NCBI RefSeq assembly: GCF_009765165.1
Contig: NZ_VLNU01000001.1
Span: forward strand, 2,097,001-2,161,000
Reading direction: 5' to 3'
From: Lysobacter panacisoli
GTDB lineage: Bacteria; Pseudomonadota; Gammaproteobacteria; Xanthomonadales; Xanthomonadaceae
DNA: 64,000 nt
How positions within the stretch are numbered: position 1 is the first letter of the stretch; every line of letters begins with the position of its first letter. The position numbers and the translations under genes were made by a program. Positions 55,184-63,858 of this stretch are shown piece by piece. Below the pieces are notes generated by a model. The model was not told the DNA's origin. It saw nothing but the letters and a program-made list of their open reading frames with translations, and ran no database searches.

Positions 55184-57157
55184 TCATGCCGCCTGCGCGA
55201 CCCGCTGCGCCTGCACGAAACCGCCGACGTCGACGATCAGCGCGACGCGGCCGTCGCCGAGGATGGTCGCGCCGGAGATGCCCTGCACGCGGCGGTAGTT
55301 GGATTCGAGGTTCTTGACCACGACCTGCTGCTGGCCGAGCAGTTCGTCGACTTCCAGCGCCAGGCGCTGGCCGTCGGCCTCGACCACCACGGCGATCGCC
55401 GCGGTCTCGCGCACCGGGCCGTCCAGCCCGTACTGCGCGGCGAGATCGAGCAGCGGCAGGTAGTCCTCGCGCACGCGCAGCACGCGGGCTTCGCCAGCGA
55501 TGGTGCGCACGTCGCCGACGGCGGGCTGCAGCGATTCGATCACCGAGTTGAGCGGCAGGATGAAGACTTCGCCGCCGACCGCGACGGTCATGCCGTCGAG
55601 GATGGCCAGCGTCAGCGGCAGGCGGATCGACACGGTCGTGCCGATGTTCTTCTTCGAACGGATCTCGACCTGGCCGCCGAGCGCGGCGATGTTCTTCTTC
55701 ACCACGTCCATGCCGACGCCGCGACCGGACAGGTCGGTGAGCTGTTCGGCGGTGGAGAAGCCGGGGTGGAAGACCAGGTCCCACACCTGCGCGTCGGTCG
55801 GGTTGTCGCCGATCGGCAGTCCGCGTTCTGCGGCCTTGCGCAGGATGCGTTCGCGATCCAGTCCGCGGCCGTCATCGCTGATCTCGATGACGATGTGGCC
55901 GCCCTGGTGTTGCGCGTTGAGGCTGATGGTGCCGGTTTCGTCCTTGCCCGCGGCGCGGCGTTCGGCCGGCATTTCCAGGCCGTGGTCGATCGAATTGCGA
56001 ACCAGGTGCACGAGCGGATCGACGATCTTCTCGATCACGCCCTTGTCCAGTTCGGTCGCTTCGCCGCTGGTGCGCAGGCGCACCTTCTTGTCCAGGCGCG
56101 TGGCGAGGTCGCGGACCATGCGCGGGAAGCGGCTGAAGGCGAATTCCACCGGCAGCATGCGCACGCCCATCACCGCTTCCTGCAGGTCGCGGGTGTTGCG
56201 GTCTAGCTGTTCCAGGCCCGACAGCAGCATCTCGTTGGCGACCGGATCGAGCTGGGTCGAACGCTGGCGCAGCATCGCCTGGGTGATGACGAGTTCGCCG
56301 ACGAGGTTGATCAGCGCATCGACCTTGTTGACCGCGACGCGGATCGAGCTGTCGCCGTCGTTGGTCGTGTTGCGCGCGGCGGCGGGCTCGTTGCGTGCGC
56401 CGATGGCGACGACGTTGTCGAGCACTTCGGCCGAGGGCGGCGGGGCCACGGCGGAACGCGCCGGGATCGCTTCGATTGCCAGTTCGCACTGGTCTTCGAC
56501 CCATGCGAAGGCGTCGTCGATCGCGCTGCGCGGCACGCTGCCGGGCAGCATCAGGTCCCACGCGAGGTAAGCCTCGTAGGGATCGAGTTCGGAGAACGAC
56601 GGCAGCGCGGTGTCGAGGCAGGTGACGCCGAGTTCGCCGTGGCTGCGCAGTTCGCGCAGGATGCGCAGCGGATCGTTGCCGGACAGGAACATCGACGGCG
56701 CCGGCTTGAAACCGATGCGCCACTCGGCGATCTCCGGTTCCTGCGCGGCGACCTTGGCGGACGAGGCTGCGACTTCGCGGCCCATCATCTTCGCCAGGCC
56801 GTCGTGCGCGCGCTTGAGTCCGGCTTCGTCGATCGCGTCGCCGTGCTCGGCGGCGCCGAGCAGGCCACGCAGCGCGTCGCCTGCGACCAGCAGCGCACCG
56901 ATCGCGTCGACGTCGAGCTGGCGGCGCCCGCTGCGCGCTTCATCGAGCAGGGTTTCCAGCTGGTGGGTCAGTTCGCTGATCGCGGTGAAGCCGAACGTGG
57001 CCGCGCCGCCCTTGATCGAATGCGCGGCGCGGAAGACCACGTTGATGGTCTCGCCATCGGCCGAACCGGACTCCATCGCGAGCAGGCCCGCTTCCATTGC
57101 GTCCAGGTTTTCGCGGCTTTCCTCGAAGAACGCGGCGTGGAAACGGGTGATGTCCAT
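55184..57157 (-). CDS. cheA: CheA histidine kinase 1
   Basis: 657 residues. The Hpt domain has His46 in AAHSIKGGAATFGF. A P2-like CheY-docking domain lies at about residues 145-240 (WRIGFKPAPSMFLSGNDP). Dimerisation, ATPase and CheW domains follow: VDALINLVGELVITQAML, HLVRNSIDHGLEMP, DDGRGLDRERI and FSTAEQLTDLSGRGVGMDVVK. It phosphorylates CheY and CheB. It lies between cheY (38 bases upstream) and cheW. Confidence 0.97.
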   Translation of the reverse strand: MDITRFHAAFFEESRENLDAMEAGLLAMESGSADGETINVVFRAAHSIKGGAATFGFTAISELTHQLETLLDEARSGRRQLDVDAIGALLVAGDALRGLLGAAEHGDAIDEAGLKRAHDGLAKMMGREVAASSAKVAAQEPEIAEWRIGFKPAPSMFLSGNDPLRILRELRSHGELGVTCLDTALPSFSELDPYEAYLAWDLMLPGSVPRSAIDDAFAWVEDQCELAIEAIPARSAVAPPPSAEVLDNVVAIGARNEPAAARNTTNDGDSSIRVAVNKVDALINLVGELVITQAMLRQRSTQLDPVANEMLLSGLEQLDRNTRDLQEAVMGVRMLPVEFAFSRFPRMVRDLATRLDKKVRLRTSGEATELDKGVIEKIVDPLVHLVRNSIDHGLEMPAERRAAGKDETGTISLNAQHQGGHIVIEISDDGRGLDRERILRKAAERGLPIGDNPTDAQVWDLVFHPGFSTAEQLTDLSGRGVGMDVVKKNIAALGGQVEIRSKKNIGTTVSIRLPLTLAILDGMTVAVGGEVFILPLNSVIESLQPAVGDVRTIAGEARVLRVREDYLPLLDLAAQYGLDGPVRETAAIAVVVEADGQRLALEVDELLGQQQVVVKNLESNYRRVQGISGATILGDGRVALIVDVGGFVQAQRVAQAA

Positions 57158-57195
57158 CGTGGCGGCTCTGCTGTTCGCTCGTTACGGGTCGGGTT

Positions 57196-57561
57196 TCAGC
57201 CAAGGACCTTGCGGACGGTGGCCAGCAGCTGTTCGGGATCGAACGGCTTGACGAGCCAGCCGGTCGCGCCGGCGGCCTTGCCCTCGGCCTTCTTGTCGCC
57301 ACCGGATTCGGTGGTGAGCATCAGCAGCGGGGTGAAGCGGTAGTCGGGCAGCTGGCGCAGCTGGCGGATCAGTTCGATGCCGTCCATGCGCGGCATGTTC
57401 ACGTCCGTCACCACGGCGTCGAAGCGGGTGGTGCGCGCGATGTCGAGCGCGGCCTGGCCGTCTTCGGCCTCGCGCACGCTGAAGCCGCCGCCGGTCAGGG
57501 CGAAAGCGACCATCTGCCGCATGGAGGTGGAGTCGTCGACGATGAGCAGGTTCTTGGACAT
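57196..57561 (-). CDS. cheY: CheY response regulator
   Basis: 121 residues, receiver domain only. The acidic pair is in LLIVDDSTSMR, the phosphoacceptor is Asp53 in VTDVNMPRMDG, the Thr is in MLTTES and the Lys in LVKPF. Phospho-CheY binds the flagellar switch. No cheZ is present nearby, so dephosphorylation must be managed elsewhere or by another phosphatase. Confidence 0.96.
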   Translation of the reverse strand: MSKNLLIVDDSTSMRQMVAFALTGGGFSVREAEDGQAALDIARTTRFDAVVTDVNMPRMDGIELIRQLRQLPDYRFTPLLMLTTESGGDKKAEGKAAGATGWLVKPFDPEQLLATVRKVLG

Positions 57562-57598
57562 CGGTGCGGTTGCCGTTTTAGTGGATTCGGGATGGGCG

Positions 57599-57883
57599 TC
57601 AGGCGGCCGACGGCGTGTCGACGCCGAGGCTGCATGCGAGCGCAAGCTGGCGTGCGGCTTCGGCCAGCACGGGCGACGCGTCGGTGACGGAAGTCGGATG
57701 GCCGAGCGCAGCGCGTTCGCGCACGAACGCATGGAGCATCTGCAGGCCGGCGGTGTGCACGCGTTCGACGCGGTCGCCGTTCAGCGCGAGCGGGCCCTGG
57801 TCTTCCAGGTGCGCGCGCAGGACGGTCTGCAGGTCTGCGACGTGTTCGATGCCCAGGTCGGGCGGCAGTGGCAGTGCGTTCAT
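57599..57883 (-). CDS. STAS-domain protein
   Basis: 94 residues with the STAS pattern: GIEHVADLQTVLRAHLEDQGPLALNGDRVERVHTAGLQMLHAFVRE. The position equivalent to the phospho-serine of anti-sigma antagonists reads HTAGLQ, with a threonine that could be phosphorylated. STAS genes of this kind sit next to cheY and cheA in several gammaproteobacteria, but the role is unclear. It begins 70 bases after a type A repeat. Confidence 0.82.
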   Translation of the reverse strand: MNALPLPPDLGIEHVADLQTVLRAHLEDQGPLALNGDRVERVHTAGLQMLHAFVRERAALGHPTSVTDASPVLAEAARQLALACSLGVDTPSAA

Positions 57884-57952
57884 GGCAGTTCGTGGTTCGC
57901 CGTGGTCGTTCGTTTGGGATAACGGCGCGGGATGGGAGGACTTGAGGGCCTT

Positions 57953-58115
57953 ACCCCTCTCCCTGGCCGCCTTCGACGGCCTGTCCCTCTCAGCCCTGCA
58001 CTCCCTGCGGTCGCCGCAAGGGGAACGCGTTGCCCACTTCTTCCACAAGGAAAGACGGTTTCCCACCTCTCCCCTTGCGGGAGAGGTCGACGCGCGCAGC
58101 GCGGCGGGAGAGGGG
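57953..58115. repeat. Type A palindromic repeat between parP-like and STAS genes
   Basis: The 237-base gap holds CCCCTCTCCCTGGCCGCC, GGCCTGTCCCTCTC, and a second CACCTCTCCCCTTGCGGGAGAGGTCG hairpin followed by CGCGCAGCGCGGCGGGAGAGGGG. No gene is seen here. Confidence 0.85.
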
Positions 58116-58120
58116 TGCTT

Positions 58121-59182
58121 TCACCCGAAGAGGGCATTCGCATCCAGCAGCACCGTCGGCTTGGCCACGACGCGGGCCACGCCCACGATGGCGCGCGACG
58201 GCGAGGCCATCAGCGGCGGTTCGATGCGATCGGGCCCGAGCGTCACCACGTCGTCCACCGCCGACACCAGTGCGCCGATCAGTTCGTTGTCGCGTTCGAC
58301 CACGACGATGCGTGCGCGCTCGTCCGGCACGACGCGGCCGGTGCCCAGCCACATGCCCAGGTCGAACACCGGCACGATGCGGCCGCGCAGGTTCATCGCG
58401 CCCAGCACCGACGGCACCGCGCCGCGCATGGCGACGATCGGCGAGGTGCGGCCGACTTCCTGCACGCGCAGCAGTTCCAGCGCGTAGCTGTCCTCGCCGA
58501 CCGCGACGCGCAGCCAGCGATGCGTGGCGGTGACCGACGGCGGCAGCGACGGCGGTGTGAGATCCATCGGACGCAGGCCGGTCGGCGCGTGCGCGGGTCG
58601 CGCGGGCGGCGTGGGACGGGGCATCTGTGCGGCTGCGGCCGGCGCTTCGATGCGCGGTGCGGGCGCGGCCTGCGTCGCCTGTGCTTCCGCGGCGGCGGCC
58701 TGTGCGAACAACGGGTCGGAATCGAGCTCGGCGAGCAGGCCGTCCAGGTCGATGGCCGGCGCGGGCGCGGGATTCGCGACTTCTTCGGTCATCGCTTCGG
58801 CCTGCACGAACAGCGGGTCGGCGTCGAGTTCGGCGAGCAGTCCATCGAGGTCGATGGACAGTGCGGGCGACGATTCGACGGTTTCCCCGCTCATCGTCTC
58901 GGCCTGCACGAATAGCGGGTCGGAATCGAGTTCGGCCAGCAGGTTGTCGAATGCCGCGACAGATCCCTCTCCCGCAAGGGGAGAGGTGGGCGCTACGGCT
59001 GCGTTCGCTTCTTCGGAAACTTCATTCGCCGCTTCGATGTGCGGCTCGATCGTCGTTTCGATTGCCGCCTCGACCGCCGTTTCGATCGCGATCGCGTTCG
59101 CCGCGACCGGCGCGTGCGCGAGCGGTTCGACCGGGAGGTCGAGCAGCTCTTCGAGGTAGGCGTCGATGACGGGGTGGTTCAT
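58121..59182 (-). CDS. ParP-like CheW-domain protein with N-terminal tandem repeats
   Basis: 353 residues. The C-terminal domain (about residues 222-353) is CheW-like: RWLRVAVGEDSYALELLRVQEV and GAMNLRGRIVPVFDLGMWLG. The long N-terminus is acidic and Ala/Pro-rich. It holds a 34-residue tandem repeat: LLAELDSDPLFVQAE-type cores start at about residues 79, 113 and 147. It starts 2 bases after a ParA/ParC-type ATPase. In Vibrio, ParP combines a CheW-like array-binding domain with a ParC-binding N-terminus, which matches this layout. The in-frame phrase APTSPLAGEGSV is encoded by a type A repeat. Confidence 0.88.
   Translation of the reverse strand: MNHPVIDAYLEELLDLPVEPLAHAPVAANAIAIETAVEAAIETTIEPHIEAANEVSEEANAAVAPTSPLAGEGSVAAFDNLLAELDSDPLFVQAETMSGETVESSPALSIDLDGLLAELDADPLFVQAEAMTEEVANPAPAPAIDLDGLLAELDSDPLFAQAAAAEAQATQAAPAPRIEAPAAAAQMPRPTPPARPAHAPTGLRPMDLTPPSLPPSVTATHRWLRVAVGEDSYALELLRVQEVGRTSPIVAMRGAVPSVLGAMNLRGRIVPVFDLGMWLGTGRVVPDERARIVVVERDNELIGALVSAVDDVVTLGPDRIEPPLMASPSRAIVGVARVVAKPTVLLDANALFG
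58697..58948 (-). repeat. 102-base tandem repeat within the parP-like gene
   Basis: Three 34-codon units, the last partial, encode D(N/G)LLAELD(S/A)DPLF(V/A)QA cores in strict register (residues 79, 113, 147). The linkers between cores are less conserved. Confidence 0.88.
58963..58988. repeat. Type A palindrome captured inside the parP-like coding region
   Basis: CCCTCTCCCGCAAGGGGAGAGG lies within the open frame, encoding TSPLAGEGS (about residues 66-74), just upstream of the tandem repeat. It is the same core as the intergenic type A repeats. Confidence 0.88.
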
Positions 59183-59184
59183 GT

Positions 59185-59964
59185 TCACGCCGCTTCCTTG
59201 CGCTGGTCGCCGCCGCTCTCGCTGGTGAGCAGCCACTTCAGCGCGCGGCGATAGGCGTCGGCGCCGCGGCCGTCCGGCGGCTCGGCGCGGGTCAGGGACG
59301 CGGCGTCGCGCAGGCGCGTGTCCATCGGCACGGCATACGGCCACACGCGATCGCCGTAACGGTCCTGCAGTTCGTACAGGCTCTGGATGCCGGTGCGCGT
59401 GCGGCGGTCGAACAGCGTCGGCAGCACGTGGCGCGGCAGCGGACGGCGACGCGAGCGTTCGACCATCTCGGCCGTGCGCAGCATGTCGGCCAGGCCGTGC
59501 AGCGCGAGCGGGTCGGTCTGCGTGGGCACGATCAGGCGATCGGCCGCGGCCAGTGCGTTGACCATCAGCAGGCCCAGCGTCGGCGGGCAGTCCATCAGCA
59601 CGTAGTCGTAGACCTCGCGCACCGTGTGCAGCGCGCGACCGAGCGCGAGGCCCAGTCCCGGCTGGGTCGCGCCGCGGCGCTCCAGCGTCGCAAGCGCGGG
59701 TTGCGCGGCGACCAGCTGCAGGTCCGGGATCTCGGTGTAGCGCGCCAGTTCGAGCAGGCTTGCGGCGCTGCCGTTGAACAGGTCGTGCGTGCCCGAGGGC
59801 GCTGGATCGACGGGGACTTCGAACGCGCGCGTCAGCGATGCGTGCGGATCGAGGTCGAGCAGGAGCACGCGGTTGCCGGCGCTGGCCAGTCCGCGTGCGA
59901 GCAACAACGACGTCGTGGTCTTGCCGACGCCGCCCTTCTGGTTGGCAATAGCCCAGGCGCGCAT
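59185..59964 (-). CDS. ParA-family ATPase, ParC-like (chemotaxis array positioning)
   Basis: 259 residues. The deviant Walker A motif is NQKGGVGKTTTSLLLARGL. LLLDLDPHASLTRAF and DYVLMDCPPTLGLLMVNAL follow. It sits directly between motB and the ParP-like gene, sharing one base with the motB stop. This is the ParC (Soj-like) position in Pseudomonas and Vibrio chemotaxis clusters rather than a chromosome-partition locus. It probably drives polar placement of chemoreceptor arrays. The C-terminus (SESGGDQRKEAA) is polar. Confidence 0.93.
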   Translation of the reverse strand: MRAWAIANQKGGVGKTTTSLLLARGLASAGNRVLLLDLDPHASLTRAFEVPVDPAPSGTHDLFNGSAASLLELARYTEIPDLQLVAAQPALATLERRGATQPGLGLALGRALHTVREVYDYVLMDCPPTLGLLMVNALAAADRLIVPTQTDPLALHGLADMLRTAEMVERSRRRPLPRHVLPTLFDRRTRTGIQSLYELQDRYGDRVWPYAVPMDTRLRDAASLTRAEPPDGRGADAYRRALKWLLTSESGGDQRKEAA

Positions 59965-61064
59965 CAGCCCGCTCCCGGTGGTGGGGTGGAAATACGTTTC
60001 GCCGCGGCGGTCGCTTGCGCGGTGTCGGCGGCGATGCCTTCGGTACCGGCGGCATGCGCGCGCGCCGTCGCGGCGGCGGAACCCGGCGCCTTCGGCGCGG
60101 GGAAGAGATCGGCTTCGACGGCCGGCGCCACGCTGGCGGCCTGTTCCGATTCGATGGCGATGGCCGGGCCGCGCTCCTCGAGCGCGTCCGGCCCCTGCGG
60201 GCTGGCGAGGATCACCAGCAGCACGCGGCGGTTCGCGTTGCGGCCTTCCGGCGTGGCGTTGTCGGCGACCGGCTGGAACTCGCCGTAGCCGACCACGGCC
60301 AGGCGGTTGGCGGTGATGCCCGACTGCATCATCACGTGGACGATGCTGGCCGCGCGTGCGGACGAGAGTTCCCAGTTCGACGGGAACTGCGAGGTCGCGA
60401 TCGGCACGTTGTCGGTGTAGCCCTCCACGCGCAGCGCGTTGGGTTCGTCGCGCAGCACGTCGGCGATCTGGCGCACCGTGCCCAGCGCCTGCGGGTTCGG
60501 CGTAGCCACGCCACTGGCGAACAGGATGTCGCTCTGGATCTCGACTTCCAGGAAGTTGTAGCTGCGGCGCACCGTGACCAGCTTCTGCCGGACCAGTTCC
60601 GACAGCGCGTCCTGGATGCGGCGGCCCAGCGACAGCAGCTGCTGGCCGTGCGCGTCGCGCGCTTCGGCGCTGGCCTGCTGCATCTGCACCTGCATCTGCT
60701 TCTGCGCCTGCGCGCTGGAACCGAAGGTCGGCATGTCCAGCACCTGGCGCATGCGCGGCGAGCTGATCGGGCTGGACGCCGACGGGCCGGACTTGGAACC
60801 CGGCGTCACCAGCGAAGGCCGGTCGAACGCGGAGCCGCGCAGCTGGTGCATGCCCAGCTGGATCGGCGAGACCGTGCGCGGCGGACCGCCGAACGCGGAC
60901 GACAGTGCGTCGGCGAGCACGCGGTACTTGCCCTCGTTGATCGAGGAGATCGCGTACATCACCACGAAGAACGCCAGCAGCAGCGTGATCAGATCGCCGT
61001 ACGGGATCGCCCACGCCTCGTGGTTGGCGTGTTCCTCGTGCTGGTGGCGGCGACGCGAGGCCAT
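59964..61064 (-). CDS. motB: MotB-type stator protein (MotD-like)
   Basis: 366 residues. A cytoplasmic charged N-terminus and one membrane helix carry the proton-binding Asp24 in IPYGDLITLLLAFFVVMYAIS. A long plug/linker and an OmpA-like peptidoglycan-binding domain follow (LRVEGYTDNVPI, NWELSSARAASIVHVM, RNANRRVLLVI). The C-terminal 70 residues are Ala/Pro-rich. The gene order motA-motB-parC-parP matches the MotC/MotD second stator of Pseudomonas. It starts 10 bases after motA. Confidence 0.95.
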   Translation of the reverse strand: MASRRRHQHEEHANHEAWAIPYGDLITLLLAFFVVMYAISSINEGKYRVLADALSSAFGGPPRTVSPIQLGMHQLRGSAFDRPSLVTPGSKSGPSASSPISSPRMRQVLDMPTFGSSAQAQKQMQVQMQQASAEARDAHGQQLLSLGRRIQDALSELVRQKLVTVRRSYNFLEVEIQSDILFASGVATPNPQALGTVRQIADVLRDEPNALRVEGYTDNVPIATSQFPSNWELSSARAASIVHVMMQSGITANRLAVVGYGEFQPVADNATPEGRNANRRVLLVILASPQGPDALEERGPAIAIESEQAASVAPAVEADLFPAPKAPGSAAATARAHAAGTEGIAADTAQATAAAKRISTPPPGAG

Positions 61065-61074
61065 GATCGTTTCG

Positions 61075-61815
61075 TCAGACCACGAAGCCGTTGAGCCGCG
61101 CTTCGATGTTGCGCGGGTTCTCGCCCTGGGCGATCGCGATCAGGCCTTCGATGATCATCTCGCGCTCGTCGGCCTGCTGCGTGATCAGTCCCTTCAGCTT
61201 GGCTGCCATCGGCAGCAGCATCAGGTTGGCCATGCCGATGCCGTAGATGGTCGCGGTGAACGCGGCGGCGATGCCGTGGCCGAGCTTGCTCGGATCGGCG
61301 AGGTTCTTCATCACCGCCATCAGGCCGAGCACCGCACCGATGATGCCCAGCGTCGGCGAGTAGATGCCCATGCCTTCGAACACCTTGGCCGCGGCCATGT
61401 CGCGCTGCGACTGGCCGTGCAGTTCGATCTCCAGCATCTGCCGGATCGAATCGGGTTCGACGCCGTCGACCACCATCTGCAGGCCCTTGCGCACGAACGG
61501 GTCTTCCTGCGCGTTCACTTCCGCTTCCAGGCCGAGCAGGCCCTGGCGGCGCGCGACGGTGCTCCATTCGACCAGGCGCGCGATCATCGCCGGACGGTCC
61601 TGCACCGGCGGCCGGAACACCCAGCGCGCGATCGCCATCGCGCGCTTGAACGTCGCCAGCGGCGTCTGCAGCAGGATCGCGGCGGTGGTGCCGAGGATGA
61701 CGATGACGAACGCAGCCGGCGACCACAGGCCCGACAGGCCCGCACCCTTGAGGATGCTGCCGCCGATCAGGGCGACGAGCGCTAGTACGACACCGGTGAG
61801 GCTGAGTCTGTCCAT
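61075..61815 (-). CDS. motA: MotA-type stator protein (MotC-like)
   Basis: 246 residues from the ATG at 61815; a TTG 21 bases upstream is possible. There are four membrane helices with the large cytoplasmic loop between helices 2 and 3. Signature sequences are AAKVFEGMGIYSPTLGIIGAVLGLMAVMKNL and GIAAAFTATIYGIGMANLMLLP. It forms the proton channel with MotB and drives flagellar rotation. It lies downstream of the second cheA across a type A repeat. Confidence 0.96.
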   Translation of the reverse strand: MDRLSLTGVVLALVALIGGSILKGAGLSGLWSPAAFVIVILGTTAAILLQTPLATFKRAMAIARWVFRPPVQDRPAMIARLVEWSTVARRQGLLGLEAEVNAQEDPFVRKGLQMVVDGVEPDSIRQMLEIELHGQSQRDMAAAKVFEGMGIYSPTLGIIGAVLGLMAVMKNLADPSKLGHGIAAAFTATIYGIGMANLMLLPMAAKLKGLITQQADEREMIIEGLIAIAQGENPRNIEARLNGFVV

Positions 61816-61851
61816 CGTGGGGAAGGCATCCGTCAAGGTGAATCGCGTTGT

Positions 61852-61980
61852 CCCCCTCTCCCTTCATGGGAGAGGGACAGGCCGCCGGAGGCGGCCAGGG
61901 AGAGGGCCGTGGAGGCGCCGCTGCACAGCGACCCCTCTACCGCCCCTCCGGGGCACCTTCTCCCGCAAGGGGAGAAGGAA
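61852..61980. repeat. Type A palindromic repeat between cheA and motA
   Basis: CCCCCTCTCCCTTCATGGGAGAGGG, ACAGGCCGCCGGAGGCGGCC, AGGGAGAGGG, and a CTTCTCCCGCAAGGGGAGAAGG hairpin. This is the complete two-part type A form. Confidence 0.88.
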
Positions 61981-62002
61981 CAGCGCGCGAAGCTCAGTTG
62001 GT

Positions 62003-63808
62003 TTATCGGTCCCTCGCCGCGCTACTTGAGCCGCGCAGCCCGGTTCTGAGCAGCGCGTCCACATCCAGGATCAGCGCCATGCGGCCGTCGCCGACCAGGC
62101 TGGCGCCGGCGTAACCGGCCAGTCCGCGCAGGGTTCGCGGCAATGCCTTGATCACCACCTCCTCGCGACCGCGCACGCGATCGACGGTGAGGCAGAAGCG
62201 CTGGTCGCCCGATTGCAGCACCACGCAGGTCGTGGCCGCGCCGGGTTGCGGCGGCAGTCCGAGCCAGGTGCGCAGGTCGATCAGCGGCAGCGGCTGGTCG
62301 CGCAGGTCGAGCATGCTCTGGCCGTCGACCCACAGCGCTTCCACGCGTTCGTGCGCGAGCACTTCGATCACGCGCACCAGCGGCAGCGCGTAGACATCGC
62401 CGTCGAGTTCGATCAGCAGCGTCGGCAGGATCGCCAGGGTCAGGGGCACGCGGATCACGAAGCGCGTGCCGCGGCCGACCTCGGACTGGATCTGCACCTG
62501 GCCGCTGAGTTCGCGGATCTTCGACTGCACCACGTCCATGCCGACGCCGCGACCGGACAGGTCGCTGACTTCGCTGCGCGTGGAGAAGCCGGCCATGAAG
62601 ATCAGGTTGAGACATTCGTCCGAGCTCAGCCGCGCGGCGGCGTCGGCGTCGATCAGGCCCTTGTTGCATGCGCTGCGGCGGATCTTCTCCGGGTCGATGC
62701 CGGCGCCGTCGTCGCTGACTTCGATCGAGACGTGGTCGCCTTCCTGCTGCGCGGACAGGCGCACCGTGCCCTGTTCGGACTTGCCGGCGGCGCGGCGCGC
62801 CTCTGGCGATTCGATGCCGTGGTCGATCGCGTTGCGCACCAGGTGCACCAGCGGATCGGCCAGCGCTTCGACGAGATTGCGGTCGAGTTCGGTGTCGGCG
62901 CCGACGATGTCCAGTTCCACGGACTTCGACACCTGCCGCGCGACGTCGCGCGCCAGCTTTGGGAAACGCGCGAACACGCGGCCGACCGGCTGCATGCGCA
63001 CCATCATCACCGCCGACTGCAGGCGCGAAGTGGCGACGTCGAGCGCGGTCACCGCGCGGTCGAGGTCTTCGTCGCGCAGGCGCGGACGGATCGTCTTGAG
63101 GCGGTTGCGCGCGAGCACGAGCTCGCCGACGAGATCGACCATCGCATCGAGGCGACGCACGTCGACGCGCACGGTGGGATCTTCGGCGGCCTTCGGCGCA
63201 GGTGCGCTCCTGGCGCCTGCACCTGCTCTCAGCGCGGAATTGGCAGGAGCTTGCGGGGCCGCGTCAGCGCCCGGACCCGCGTGAGGGGCAACCGTGCCCG
63301 GCACGCCGCCGGCGCCGTGCAACTGATCCAGCAGCGCTTCGAACTCGGAGTCGTCGATGTCGCTACCCGCATGCGCGGGCTTCGCGGCCGGCTTGGCGGA
63401 GATCGTCGGCATCTGGGTGACGAAACCCTTGGCGCCGTCGCGCAGCGATTTCAGCAGCGCCGGCGGTGCGTGTTCGGGTTCCTCGCCGTTGGAGACCGCG
63501 GCGAGCATGTCGACCAGCAGGTCGACGGCCTGCTGCGCACCGTCGAAAGCCGCGGCGTCCATCGGCACGGTGCCGTCGCGCGCGACGTTGAGGCGGTCTT
63601 CCACCGCGTGGCAGATCGACACCATCGGCGCGAAGTCGAGGAAGCCCGCGCCGCCCTTGATCGTGTGGAAACCACGGAAGACGGTGTTGAGGCAATTGCG
63701 ATCGGCCGGCGCGTGTTCCAGCGCGACCATCTGTTCGCCGAGCTGGTCGAGGATCTCGCGCGCCTCGATCAGGAAGTCGGCGGCGATGTCTGAGGAAATG
63801 GCGCTCAT
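62003..63808 (-). CDS. cheA: CheA histidine kinase 2
   Basis: 601 residues from the ATG at 63808 (MSAISSDIAADF). The Hpt domain has His48 in GFHTIKGGAGFLDF. A short DIDDSEFEALLDQLHG segment and a Pro/Ala-rich linker replace the CheY-docking P2 domain. Dimerisation, ATPase and CheW domains are present: DAMVDLVGELVLARNRL, HLVRNAIDHGIESP, DDGAGIDPEKI and FSTRSEVSDLSGRGVGMDVV. It heads block 2 ahead of motA. Its relation to the second kinase in the same cluster is unresolved. Confidence 0.96.
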   Translation of the reverse strand: MSAISSDIAADFLIEAREILDQLGEQMVALEHAPADRNCLNTVFRGFHTIKGGAGFLDFAPMVSICHAVEDRLNVARDGTVPMDAAAFDGAQQAVDLLVDMLAAVSNGEEPEHAPPALLKSLRDGAKGFVTQMPTISAKPAAKPAHAGSDIDDSEFEALLDQLHGAGGVPGTVAPHAGPGADAAPQAPANSALRAGAGARSAPAPKAAEDPTVRVDVRRLDAMVDLVGELVLARNRLKTIRPRLRDEDLDRAVTALDVATSRLQSAVMMVRMQPVGRVFARFPKLARDVARQVSKSVELDIVGADTELDRNLVEALADPLVHLVRNAIDHGIESPEARRAAGKSEQGTVRLSAQQEGDHVSIEVSDDGAGIDPEKIRRSACNKGLIDADAAARLSSDECLNLIFMAGFSTRSEVSDLSGRGVGMDVVQSKIRELSGQVQIQSEVGRGTRFVIRVPLTLAILPTLLIELDGDVYALPLVRVIEVLAHERVEALWVDGQSMLDLRDQPLPLIDLRTWLGLPPQPGAATTCVVLQSGDQRFCLTVDRVRGREEVVIKALPRTLRGLAGYAGASLVGDGRMALILDVDALLRTGLRGSSSAARDR

Positions 63809-63858
63809 GGGGTGGTTCCCGACGAAGAATCGCCGATGCCGCGCGCACGCTCCCATGC

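Noticed and set aside
59185..59964. ParA-type gene considered as a chromosome or plasmid partition gene
   Set aside because: No ParB-like partner or parS-like repeats are nearby; it lies between motB and a CheW-domain gene, so the ParC role is favoured.
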